A stretch of 64,000 bases of DNA from Blasia pusilla. Its lineage: Eukaryota; Marchantiophyta; Marchantiopsida; Blasiales. This document shows, one piece after another, positions 1 to 13,200 of this stretch. Positions within the stretch are counted from its first letter, which is position 1. Each line of letters opens with the position of its first letter. The position numbers and the translations under genes were made by a program. Under the pieces are notes generated by a model. It was not told the DNA's origin, made no database searches, and saw only the letters and a program-made list of their open reading frames with translations. The stretch spans positions 41,168,001 to 41,232,000 of the forward strand of contig CM114271.1 of the NCBI GenBank assembly GCA_050084515.1, given 5' to 3'.

Positions 1-508
1 GGAGATCAGGACCATGGTTGCATGGAAACGAACATGTCCGTCCATAAGATGGACATGCCTAACGGATTTCCTGCCCAAGTTTTTTTGGTACCTTGGTGGC
101 CTGCGTAGGCTCAAGACCTGTGAACGGATGCAGGCTTAGCTAGATTAAGAGAGGCAAGCAAGAATGGGCTCACACGTAGCCCGCACCGGCCCGCCCCAAG
201 CCCGCATTGGGCCACATTAGGCCTGCACATGGCACGATGGACCATTATAGGATGGGCTCAAGGCCCGCAGCCATGCCCATGGCAGGCCTTGAATAATTCA
301 ATGCAAGATATTTGAGGCACGTCAGCTCTAAATGCACAATTTACACTGTAACATTTCTTGTCTTAGAATCTTTCACTTTCATCTGCATCTCAACCAGCAT
401 TTCTATCTCAATCATTCAACCATGATGCAATCCCATAGTGTAGATGTGGAGTTGTGTGCAGAGTTGTGGTGTAAGCACCACACAACCTACATCTATTTTT
501 CCTCAAGT

Positions 509-1114
509 CTAAATCAAACTTTTGACACTTGGAGTGAAGCCCCATCTATGTCCCTCATGTGCCAATTTCCGTCCTCTGAGATTAGCTTGATGCAAGAGAC
601 CATCGAGGTCCCATTGCCCAACTTGAATTTCACCGTCTATTAGACATCGTGCTAGATGCACAAAAAGAGAATTGATGCTCCAATGATCCTCAAAGTAAGT
701 TAATCCAAAAAGAGATGGCTGGCGGAGGCCATCTGGCATTATATTATTATATTATTACAAACACGTGGAATGGCCACATGAGCTAGCACCCACCCAAATG
801 CAATTACAAAGCTAAATTTGCCCAAATAAGGAACTCTTGAATAGGAGAAAGATGGAGTCCCGAGCACTCCAAAACATAATATCCTGTAGTGTCATGACTA
901 TTATCTCACCTTCTATTGGATAACGTGCAAGCTGCACACAAAGGGAGGTGATGTTCAAACCACACTCATTATGTGTTGAAATTATTCCCAAGTGTGATAA
1001 GAAATTCATAGTAGCAATCCCCATCAACAAATGATGTCTCTTTATCATACATGCCAAACAGTTGACCCGTGAAGAATTCATGATGGCAAACCTACAGTTA
1101 AAATTGTGCTCCAA
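509..1114 (-). repeat. Two degenerate copies of a mobile-element-derived segment
   Basis: On the minus strand two short open stretches share the pattern LFVHLARCLIDGEI and LCVQLARYPIEGEI, about 280 bp apart. The same pattern recurs in better shape near 18300 (LICMHLAGCPLGVERIAIHD). All three lie on the minus strand. I read them as remnants of one dispersed nuclease-like module that is common next to retroelements in some plant genomes. The first two are too decayed to assign a domain. The similarity was judged by eye and could be partly chance. Confidence 0.25.
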
Positions 1115-4107
1115 GTTTAGCTGAATTCCAGCAGGTTTATTATAATGCTCGTCAAAATCGCCTTGAGAAGACTCGTTCCGGAATCTGTGAGAGGCTGCGT
1201 TTATAGCTCAACCCATAGATCTTCTGCCTACTGAGTGTTTTCACTAAAATACCTAAGGTACAATTGGAACCTAGAATCCAAGAATCGTGGAGGAACCCTT
1301 AGTCCTGCAAGAAATCCATGCAAAGATTCTTCAGCTCAGATGATTCTGCATATGAATGACCTCTTTGCAGAGAGAATAGTCGAAGCCTCTGGAAGGATCT
1401 CAAGCTCAAATTTTCTATGGGGAGACTTGGTTTTAGCAGAGCCGTTCCTTCTAGCTTTGTAGCTGTGAAATTCCTTTCATATTGTGGAAAATCTCATATG
1501 GCTACAGCTGACTCCACCAATTGCTGCACAAATTCAACAGGGCCATGATTAGAACCTGTCTGTAAAGTGACAAATGAATATCTGAAGAAAGGCAGAAGAA
1601 AACTGACTTTCAAATTTGTAAAAGTCTACTCTGCAATGGAGTGTTAAGACCTGCATGATGATCCCACTTTGTGGGTGTCATTGATTCCATGCACTTCAAA
1701 GCCTTCTGTTGTATAGAATTGTATTTGGATATGATCGTTCATAAGACTATATTGACGTATGATCCTGCAGCAGGCTGTACGCGATGGAGAAGCAAACACA
1801 ACTGTATCAGTTGGAGTAAGGAATTTATATCATTTTTTGTCACAGCAACCTTTGAAACTCAGAAGGTTTCATATAGCTCACCAATTGGAGGTGATAATCT
1901 TTCAACCAAAAGGAGATGCTATGTTACCTCAGAAGGAGCAACTAGTCCTTGGCTCTGCAGTAGTGTTGTCAAACCTTATCTGATTCAAAGTGCTTCCCTG
2001 GGTAGACATTGAAACTGAGCCTTCAGTCTCTAGGCGTTAACTAAGTTACTAAGCAAGCAAATACCAGGCAGGAGTATTTCTAACCACATAAGTGGAACTG
2101 AACTACTCATTGTGAACTTGACTTGGAAGATGAAACTGGAATAGAGAACTAGAAGTATGTTTAAAGGACCAGGAGGTGACAAGTGTCACGTGATATAAAT
2201 GTTGCTATCTGGAAAGTGGAAATCCGAAGAGGAAGGGGGGATGATCCCAGCTAGTTCATAAGTTGATAACCCAGATAACTTTTCAAGGTACCAGCAGAAT
2301 GAGTAGAACACACATATAGTTAAAACACATGGACACTTGATGAAATCACGTATTGAGGAGACCAGGTAGCAAGAGACGCTCACATAACACAGGCTATTTA
2401 GACACCACCTAGAGCATTGCATGACATTAACAATCATACCTTGCAGAACGAGGAGAACCCTGCCTGGTAAATCCAGCCACTGTGAATTGAACCTCAGTGG
2501 AGCATACATTCTCCTGTGCAATTATTTTACTTTCAGGCTCCGATTGGAGATAGTGTTGGTAGGTGTAACTTACTTAGATCACAGCCCGCAACAGATAACT
2601 AATTCTGTGTCAGGTCCTGAACCACACTTGTGGTTGTAAGTCACTTGAAATTCTGGATGCCCTGTGAATTGATGGTCACCAATAGAACCATGAAAGGTGC
2701 TAGTAGCAGCCAAGGGATTCTCTCACAATGTAGCAATATACCCCGTAAAGTTGCTTTAGAGAACCTACTTCTTGTGCCGTTCCAGTGATTTGTGTTCCTT
2801 TCAAGTAGCAAACTTAGCAACCAGCACATTGAATGGCAACAGCCACTCTGAGAGTGTAGAAGATTGAATACTCCAACAAGTGTGCACTTATCATCTTTCC
2901 ACAAATTCAACACTGGGTAGCACAATGAAAATTTAAAAGCTGCAGTTTACTTGTTCCCATTGCATCAGCAGGCAAGGCAACAAGCAAAAACCTATTTAAT
3001 GAGATAGAAGCTCTCATGTATTGAAGTAGTGATTCGAGGGTTCATAAATATAAATAGTGAAACTTTGAAGGAACGTTTATAAAGAGTATGCTGGAAGAGA
3101 CTCTAGAAACTGATAAAATGTGTGAATAGCCCTCTCCATTATGTGGAAGGCAGGACATGGCCTTTCCTCAATTTAAGCCTATCATATTCAAATATAAACT
3201 CACTTTTCTGAATCACCTGAATTAAGCTGGAAAGAATCTTTAAAAATGATGGATTCTCTCAAAATTGGAATCTAGTTGACAGTGGTGTCAGTAACTGGGC
3301 ATCAGTGATGTCAATCGAGTCATGGCACCTCCACTCCAATTACAAATAACTCCCATCATGATCTGTAGAACCCGTCCACCAATCTGATCTGCTACATACT
3401 TGATGGTTTGGAATAATTAGCAATAGATATGTGATCCTACTGCTGTATCAAAAAAATTCTACATGAGGTCCTCTTCCTTTCATACCCATAGAGTACTTTT
3501 CATGTTGCCTAGAGGAGAAATGTGGGCAACTTGCGTCTGGATTTGTCCTGCTAGATGAACACGAATTGCACATCCTGAACTAAATTGGAGAATTAAGTGG
3601 TTTTCTTCCGCATGGAGGGTTTTGTTCATGTTGTACTGTCTCTAGCAATAAGTCATGTAAATATTTCAGATCTTTTAGAAACCTTCCAGAAAGAATAAGG
3701 AACAAGTGTACATTCCCTTCCTCCCATCAATAGGATTGACCATGAGAGCTCTCAAATCTCCCTTAGAGTGCATTGCTCAGATACTGTACAATCCCCGGGC
3801 CAGTAACCAGACAGGAATATGAAACTCTGGTGTCCACTAAATACAAGCGGAGTACTCAACCTAGGCTCGTTGGAGATCAAGAGTCAAAAGATGAGAACAC
3901 AGTTGGAAAGAATGAATCACAGTTCTTTGATGCGCAGAGACTGATAATACAGTAACAACAAACTACTCCACTGAAAACTGGTCAGAGGAAGGAAATCTCC
4001 CTCACGAGTTGGACAAGATTTCTAAACAATGAGTTCCATGCCCTTGCAAGAATCCCATTACAACTGATCTTGCCTTGTGCATCTCAACTCTACCACCAGT
4101 GTTCTAC

Positions 4108-6462
4108 TCATTTGCAACTACCGAGTCCCTCAATAAGATCCTTGCATATTGGCAGATCAGTTGAAGTCTTTGAGCTGCCCTCCTTGACTGCCTGCACCTC
4201 ACCCTCCCCATTTGGATGCATTTTGTCCTGAAAAGGCCCCGGCGTATGTGTGAGGGTTAAGAAACCTACTTCAGAGGCAAAGACAACTTGATCATGTGGA
4301 AGTTGTTTCCCTTCGGAAACGTCAGAGTTGAGAGTATCTTCTCTCCTATCAGTTATATCCACTGGCATTTGAACAGGTAGATTCCATACTCGAAAGGGTA
4401 TGGAATTGATTACACTGATCTACACTCACCAGTGATTAGAAGGGCATCCATCAGAGCATTATTGGCTCTGGCTGCTAATTGTAACCTGAATGTGTAGACA
4501 GAATCCCTAATTGTGAATTTAATCAGGAAGTATCTCTAAATGTGTCTGAAGGGATGAACATTCCTACCCACTCAAACAAAGTTTGCACCTTGAAGTTGTA
4601 CAGGCTCAAGCAACTTTCAAGAATCTGGCTCCAGAGAATTGATTTCTAAATGAAAAATCTGGATTGAAGGTAACTGCGTACGATCAGAGCTTATACTTCA
4701 TTAGAACAGAGAGCTGTCATACTTGCTCACTGTATTGATAGCCTAGGCACCATATGTTAGCAAAGAAAATAAGAGTTTGCGATATCTGTTAAGGAAAACT
4801 TAATACATGCAAAATATACTAGAATCCTGTGACACTCCTTGGGTATGAGATCGCATTCAAAAAGTCAACCTCACAGCATCAATGGAAAATAACTCTGCAC
4901 ATAACTAAGCAGATCTTCTGGTGAGCGCTTTTGGGATACTCCAATCTTGTCTCAGGATTGGACTTTACACATATTGAATGAAAAGCTGGAACGGGATAGA
5001 AATTCAGAGAGTTCTTGTTGCCAGCATTTGATCGTTTTGATTATTGCCAGCATCTTTTAGGAGTCCACTATTACCTCATGCTGGTCTTGACAAGGCTAAG
5101 AAAAACGCTTTTGAGGGAATTTTGCCTAATTTTTGGGGTAGAATCTATATTCTTCTTGTGGATGGCTCATCAATTTCCAACAAAAACTAACTTGATAACC
5201 CTAATAGCTATTTAGACCTTACTTAATGGATTACAGCTAGCAACAATTGACAATTATATTTCTACCACATAACACTTCTGATTGCAATTCACATGTAATC
5301 AGATCTAGATATGCAAGAACTACTCCAGCTGCAATAAGGGCACTACTTGCCCACAGCCTTCTTTGGCAAGCTACATATTAACACTTGGAACAGATACATG
5401 ATAAGTGCAAGTAGTGTTTTTGAACCGACCTTTCATTTTCTGATTATAAACCTGCTCCCTACTCACAGTTATTCAAAAGAAGTGCCTGCGCATTTCCACC
5501 CACTATTGCAAAAAAGGTCAGTAAGCACTTCACAACTATAATCGAGCACCCTCATAAAAAGGCATACAATTATTTAGCTGCCTAATTTTCTTCACTGTGG
5601 ATGTGAGCATGTGTGCTGCATGTCTTGTGCTGATAGGGCCACGTATTCATGTTCATGCTAAATGCTTAGCAAATATTCTGGGGTCACGATCCTTCATGAT
5701 CCAGAGAAACCCTACTCCCTTACTTCCCATTTCTCTCCAATACCTGCTGCCTGACATCTGTAGGCTTTGCATTAACAGTTGTCCATGCTAGTGTCTCCTT
5801 CCTTTCATGTTTACTTCCTGGAAATTCTCCTTCCACCGTACTCCCAAAGAATTGGGCCTTTCCTGATATTATCTGATCTGTTCCATGCTTCTTTACACCC
5901 TCTATCTTTAGAGGTCTTGCCTTGTCCACTCCAGATCCAGGACTCTTTGGCCACAGGGCTAAGGAAGACTCTTTTTGATAGATAACTCTCTTCCCTGTAA
6001 ATGTTAAAGCAAAAGAGTCTGACGACATCTATTTGTCATTCAATGATATTCTTTCTTTGATTCATCTCAGAAACTAACCTCAATTTCGTGTGAAAAGTAT
6101 TAACGAATCATAACAACAGGGAACATATCAGTCTATTACTATAGATAATCAATCGGCACTCAAAGGTCCCTTTGTCCAGCAAGCATACGTAAAACTTTTC
6201 TGTCATATTTGGGCTTCATTTGTTTCCTTTCCACAAGCACTTAGGAAACAAACGTGATTGACTAATATGGCAAAAACGACCAAAAGCAAAGAAATCACCA
6301 GGACTGTGATGTCCATGATTCTGACGAGAAATGGTTGCAAGATCATCAGCCCAGAAATAGAGATCTAAGGAAAATGAATAGAATGTTCAAGGGGACCAGG
6401 AGATTTTGTGGGATAATGACTACCTTGAAATGGTTCATATTTGGGTGTAATCAGAAGCTGTT
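4108..6462 (-). other. Cluster of exon-like segments, identity unknown
   Basis: On the minus strand three segments bounded by splice-like AG/GT join in one frame: 6424-6462, 6299-6364 and 5744-5994. They would encode a polar, probably disordered stretch (for example PKYEPFQDLYFWADDLAT at the first junction). Further on, 4430-4485 and 4361 to about 4108 also join in frame (LQLAARANNALMDALLITVD across the junction). I recognise no family. Two of the implied introns are only 59 and 68 nt, which is short for a plant. The segments could be a small gene inside the intron, unrecognised lineage-specific exons of the Rav1-like gene, or chance open frames. Confidence 0.2.
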
Positions 6463-7231
6463 CTGAAGCGTTGTTTTAAGAGCGTACAATGCCCCGACAG
6501 CAATCTGATGACTTCCTTAAGGACTCACTGGAGTCTCTCCACCTCTGACTTCAGAATCTGTGAGATCTTTGTCTCACGGAGTCACTATAAAGGAGATTGG
6601 AGAGCAAAGATGCCTTCACCATCTGACCTTTGTCTCTGATCCGGGGTACCAAGGAGTGGTATGAAACTTCTTGACTGTTGGTGAATGATGCTCAAGAGCA
6701 GCCTGAAATCGCCAGCAAACTTGTCATGCACCCGTGCCATTGTGACGAGGAAACCAGTTAGTGAGGGTGCTGAGAAACTAGGAGGCCGGTGAATGCAATG
6801 ACCTTAACTATATTGGTTAAGACTGTGCACTCTGGATCTTGAACTATCTCTGTCATGACTTTCCAGGAGACAAAGAAGTTTCCCTCAGGAAGGAAGTCTA
6901 AAAGATAAAGTAGTGGTTTATGCATCTGTTAAGGAAATTGAGATAAGTCATCGCATGAAGCTTGGAACTGCTGTACCTAAGACGCACCACTGCAGCAAAC
7001 ATGGTACCTAAAACCCTTGATAAACAAGGACAGGAAGGGACAGGAAGGGAATAGTCACTCATAGTTACTTTCAGCAAAAAATTCACTCACACTACAGCTG
7101 ATGGAAGGACATACAACTGCTCATGTTCTATGTGTGGTGAAAGCTGGGATGACCTTCATGGTATCAACAGGGGCCGGTGTTCCAGAGTCAGTCAGTTAAA
7201 TAAGCTTCTAAAAAATTGTCAAAAAGACTAC

Positions 7232-10200
7232 CTCAGAAAACTCTTCACTTAGATGAAGACATTCCCCTCCCGCTTGAGGTCTGGACTGAGAATTCACCAC
7301 CCAGCGCTGAGGACTCACATCAACTCCTTCACAAGATATGGCTGTTCCATCCTTGGCTGCATTCCACATCATTCTCTTAGGAGGAAGCTTGTTTGTAATG
7401 TTGACATCCATGTGACTTCCACTTGACTTGCCTAGAATTGCTGGTACAGATCCATTCCTCCCGAAATACCATCCAACCATCTCAGTATCCTCGTGTTGAA
7501 TGGTTTGCCCACTTACACCTTCCAATCCAAGAGCAGAGCAAATTTTTTCTCGTACCACCAACAACTCCCAAAGTTCTTTACATGCTTCATCTTCTACTTC
7601 CAGGACTGCTTTTGGAAATAGACTTGATGGCTGCAGTGAATTTATAGAGTCATTACTCACGGTAGGTCCTGCCACACCTACACTGGAGCTTGAAGCGCCA
7701 AAAAAATTTGAAACACTGCCTCCCCCTACACTTGGCTTTGTAATTGTAATCGGAGATGGTTTTCCCCACAGCCACTGCGTTAAAGGGTCTGCTCTTGACT
7801 CACTTGACAAATGTCCCACGTGAGCAGCAAGCTGCTTCCGAAGACCAGCCACAATGGATGTGAGAGAGCTCAATAATGCTGCATCAAATTCGTCTGTTTC
7901 TGTTGTGGATGCAACCTCAGTGTTTGAAGTCAGATGAGGAACACTATAAGCACCCTCAAATGATCCATTACTGGTGCTGGCAACAGTTATAGATTGATAT
8001 GAAACTTGCTGATCTCGGACTTTATTTTTGAAGTCGAACCATGTTGATGACAGGGCAGATGACTGGAGACTGAAGCCCAAAAATGTCGGTCCCTTAATAT
8101 TTGGGGCCCAGGATGTGATGGGTTCAAGAGAGGAAACCTGGAGGGAGGACTTCATACGAGATTGGGAATGAGTGGAGGAAACCCGACCAAAACTGCTATA
8201 AGAAACTTCAGTTGCTGTTCCTGTCAGCTGTTTCTTGATGTAAATCAGGAGATGGGTCCATAGCATCATTCCCAAGACACGCCATGCATCATTAGTTGAT
8301 ATTGTCACAATTCCTGCCAAGTTGAACTCGAAAGCATCTAAGGGCCTTTTCCCAGAAGCATGTGTACATAAAGATGAGCTTTTGGAGCGTCCTAGTTTTC
8401 GAAACCACGTCACTGCATCGAACTCCCTAGAGGGAACCTCAGGAGGAGTAGACGGATCACGCACAGTTGGCCCAATGAGAGCAAGAAGAGCTTGCGTCTG
8501 CCGCCCCAGCCAGGCAGCTGCTACGAAGAACGTGAAGGACAAGAGAGTCATGAACTGTGAACCCCTTTCCTTTCCATGAAGGGTGTTCTCCTGATTGGCT
8601 GCTGTTGTGAAAAGCAATATTTCCCCGCCAAACCTTACTAGTTCTTCTAGTTGGAACTCTGATAAAACCCCATCCTGTGCATAATCATCACTGTCCATAG
8701 ACAAACTGTTGCTGAATCTTTGAAGAACTTCTAATTTGCTTAGCATGGGAGAAGCAGCACCGCCACAAGCCAACACTGCCCTTGCCAGAACCCATGGTGC
8801 CTCGGTTCCAGCAGTCTCAAGATATTGAGCTGCCAAAGCTGACACTGCAGACTTAGTTGCAAGATGAAAACTCCCATCTTGAATATCGGCAAGGTTGCCT
8901 ATTCCTTGCATGAGACGATGAAGCAGGTATGGACGGTGATGGATACGAGCAAAAGTACTTAGCTGCACATATCCACAAGGCAAAGAGTTCTCAGGGAGAA
9001 GTTTATATACCAGAAAATATTACCAACGGGACTAAGACTTTAGGACCTGGATGGGGCACTTGTGTACTATTTTAGTAATTAGAAAACATGCTCCGGTAGA
9101 TTGAATGGCCCATTACGATACTAAAATGTTTCACATACTGTTGGGTCCTATCTGCCTACCACATCAAGAAAAGATACATACCGCGGCAACAATCCAATCA
9201 ACATCAACCAGGTACTTCCGCTGTAACACCTGTATATCAGCATCAAAATTCTTATCTGCTTCTTCCAAGAAGGATGACAAATCCCCGTTCTCTTGCACCT
9301 TGTCAGCAGCAGCACCCTCATCATCTTTGCATCCGATTGAGCATCCAGCCTGGTTTACATTTTGCTTAGATTTTGACAGTATCTTCAACATGATTGGATG
9401 CTGCCAAGCAGCACATGCCTGCCCCCCCCAAAACGGATGGTCTTCAAGAAGTTGTGATGCACATTGAAGCGCCAAGCTTGTTCTTGTTGCCCTTCGCATT
9501 CCAGCTACAACATCAGCAGAGACCCACCCGAGACCCACCTCTCTTCCCGCTACATCTGTGAGAGATAACTCAAAGGCTGGTGAAGGCAAAACACACGGAG
9601 TTGAACAGTTATCATCCCAGTTGAATGCATCTGAGTTGGGCCCACTTTGAGTTGTATTTGTAGGTTGAATGGTTTTGAGATACTCAAGTGCCTGCAGCTG
9701 AACAAAAAAATTCATCATAATTAGATTCTACAAACACAAATAAGATTCCATGATGACCAACCACCCAAAAGCAAGATACATGAGCAATATTCTTGGAGTC
9801 AGAAGACCTGTCAAGGGACATTCCAAACTCGGCTCAAAGCTAGATAGATAAAACGCATTCTTGGAGTCAGAAGACCTGCAAAGGGACACTCCAAACTCAG
9901 TTGGGTCACGTACCTTACGTTCATGACCTGGTTACTGGTCGCCAATACTTGTAGGTTTAGCAATTACGCAAATCCTTGACTGTCACTGATGCAAGTATAC
10001 TCCTGAAACTACAATGGCCAAGACAAAATACTAGCCATCTTCAGAAAAGAGCAGGTTGATGTCTGAAATACTCACTGAGAGGCCAGTTCTCTTCAGAGCA
10101 GCAGCAGATCTTGTTGTAGCAATCTTAGCGAGGGCTGCAGCTTCGACCGCATTGATGCCTGCTCGTATTCGAGGTTTAGAAGCCAGCAAAAAGCAGAAAG

Positions 10201-13200
10201 TCCCCACATCCGGGTCTAAGGGAAACACTAAGCATTCGTCCCTTGCATCAGGGATCACCTTAACATCTGTCATAATTGGTGACGCTGAATTCTGTCCTCC
10301 AATTCTTAGCTCTTTGAGACTTTCAATGCCCTTGCCAAGCAACCACTGCAACCACACAAAACAGTCACTCACCAAATAATACCCAGAAAGTAAATCACTC
10401 CAGAACATGCTTTTAATGTTATGAATTTCAAGAAAGGTGACACAAGCACTACCTGAAGCAAACTTGCAAGCCAACCATCTCCAGCTTGCCTTGCTGTTGG
10501 GAGGGCATACTTAAGGATAATATCTTGTCCAATGGGTCCACTAGATCCCTCCAATAGATGGCAAATGGTGAGGGCGAGTTGAGCATCGCCCAGATTTTTT
10601 GCACAGACCACAGCTGCAGACTTGATGTCCTGTCCTAAAATGAAGAACGCCGCAGCTAACTCATGTCGGTGCTTTCCCATCAAAACATAAGCATTTTTTA
10701 AAGCAGCAACTTTGTTCTTCTCATCCTGCAGATGTGTCATCCGAGTGGTAATAACTTAAAGCACTCTGCCAACACGATATTACTTGAAGAAGAAAGATTC
10801 CATCAAGCACCCACTAGAAGCTTGTGATAACTATTCAACCCCAAAGTTTTGAAGAGCCAGGCTGTTGAATAATATCAACCAAAAGAAGCAAGAAAATCAT
10901 GTATACTAACCATAAAGTCACGAGAAACGAAGTCAGTCAAGGGTTTGTCTTTTTGATTTCTACTAAGCTTGAATAGCCCAGCGAGTACAGTGCGACGATC
11001 TAAAGCCAAATAGAGAAGTGCACAATCCTTTGGATCTTTTTTTTCTAGATATTGTGCCCTTGCTACTTTCTCCATCTGCAAAAATGTTCAAAGAAATGTG
11101 TCAGCTACTGGCCATATCACGGATTGAATCTGTCACTTCTGTAAAGTTATGCCCTTATTCAATTACTGAATGCAAGGCATGTGGACCAATTACCCAAAAA
11201 GACCCACACTACCAGCTATTGTCCACGATCAACTTTTCCATGAGCCTGATTTACACTAGGGAAGTAAAATATTAACATGTCCATTGGCTACTCCCTTAGT
11301 ATGAAAAAGACAGATGATAAGTTGTGAATCACAGTGGCAAAGAAACCAAGGTAAAAACATTCACAGCCGACCAGATCCAAATCAACCAGAATGTATAGAA
11401 TCTACATTCAGAAGCTGACAAAATCCAGACTAATCAAATGATAGAAGTTTGTTGAGGAGGATAAATTCCATACCATCTTCCGTAATTGTGAGTTGTTTGT
11501 AAACCAATACCCCACTCCTAAGCTTCGGATGAAAGACCATGTGGTAGGCTGACCAGAAAGGCAGATATCCAACAAGGCCTCCTTGGATTCTGATTGGAGG
11601 GCCCACGCCATAGCTCTGGATTCGATTGCTACCTTCTCTCCAGCTATATGACTTTGTTTTCTCCACTGGTCATGGAGAAGAGCATACCGACAAGCCAGCC
11701 AAAACCTTTGGTACAAAACAGAATCCAAGAAACATTGAAATGTAACACTTAGATTATAGTTTCGCGATGCTAACTAGCTTATACTACAAGTAAGCATCGA
11801 CTCTAGCAGGAGTCCACATCTGACCAGACACTATCACACAAAATTAAGCCATGCCACATCTAGTACCAAGTGAAGTTGAACTGCCCACTTGAAAGTGCCT
11901 TAACATACTTCAATTTAAAGATTTACTCAAAGCTCTATGAGGATTCATGATATTGGTGATTGAGTCACAGCAAATCTTCCTGAAGTCAGACCAATCAAGA
12001 ACTCTTGAACACACTCACCGCTGACCAGGATAATCCAGACTTTCAAAAGGTGAGGGCTGATTGACACCATCCATCTCTGCCAACATATCAGTGATGGCCA
12101 GCAGTTGCAGTTTCTCATCATCAGTTGACAGGCCAGGAATCTCTGAGCTGTCTTTCAACACTTTCGAAATCATTTCAATTTCCTTCTTTGTCAATGGTTC
12201 AAGTCCTCCACATTTTACTGCCAAAAGTCTTTCCTTCACTGATTCATGCTCCTGGGTCCAAGACTCACTGTTTCGTGGCATTGTAAAGTGATCAAGAGAT
12301 TCCTTGGAATAACTAGATAAAAAGTTGTCTGCAAAATTGCCATCTCGAATTTGTAATCCAAAAGTAGCCATACCATTCTTTCCTCTATTCCACTCAAAGA
12401 TTGGTGATTTCTCTTGAAAAATTTGGCTAAGAGGTGTTCGTGGAATCCTTGCCTTCAGAGGTTCATATCCAGGGGTGATACTTATGGCTGCTAAAGGAAT
12501 TAAAAATTTTCCCAACTGCCGAATGCAAGCTCGAGCATAATACTTGTTACCTGAATGTCCCAAATCAAAACAAAGAAAGAAACCACAACAAGGCTATGTA
12601 AGCACCATTGAAAGCACCAACAATAGCTCAAGTTACATGCCATTCATCCCATATTTGGGCTGATCAACTTGAAAGCTGATAGTCACATCTTCACAACAGA
12701 AAGGCCAAGAAGTGCTCCCCTTGAATAAGTTCATTGTTGGTACCTTCACATACATTTCTAGATCAAGTAACACCCTCACTACTGTAACATACAAGCAAGA
12801 AGTGAGATCAACGACCACTTCGCCCACAAATCAGGACAAGAATGTTTACACACACCTCTTGATAGCCAAGACATGATAACTGCAGGGTGATAATCTAATG
12901 AGGGATGTCCAATTTTCTCTGCCGCTTCCAGTATACTGCAGAATCCATTACCCTGATCATGCTCAAATGGATATACCTTTGGTGCACTTTTTGCAGACTT
13001 TCTGTTCCCATCTTGAAGGGCAAAAGAAGATGGACGAACAAAGTTCAAAAAGTAACCATCGTCAACTAACCAGGAGGAGATTGGGTAGCTTATATCTTCA
13101 GATGAGGAACATAATTTGGCAGAAGCCTGAGTCAGAACACAGTTGCTATAAATCATTATATGGCCTTCACAAGTTACGACCAGAGAACCCTGTGCCTCCC

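Larger units (their letters stand above)
1..7231 (-). other. Probable long intron (or 3' flank) of the Rav1-like gene
   Basis: The last recognised exon of the Rav1-like gene ends at 7232 with a good donor (CTGAG|GTAGTC) in phase 0. Plant members of this family continue for several hundred residues with a Gly-rich stretch and a C-terminal WD40 region. I found neither on the minus strand here, so the remaining exons probably lie left of position 1 and this stretch would be an intron of at least 7.2 kb. The other introns of the gene are about 0.1 to 0.4 kb. The first 300 bases are rich in GGCCCGC-like words. Short exon-like segments at 4108-6462 and degenerate repeat copies at 509-1114 are listed separately. 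Otherwise I see nothing I can name. Confidence 0.45.

Noticed and set aside
3773-3955. 60-codon plus-strand frame with protein-like composition
   Set aside because: Too short, no motif, no supporting splice sites, and antisense to the putative host intron.
6600-6890. Minus-strand runs such as VTMARVHDKFAGDFRLLL that look protein-like
   Set aside because: The open runs are 46 and about 70 codons in different frames, with in-frame stops and no recognised family; kept only as background to the exon-like cluster.
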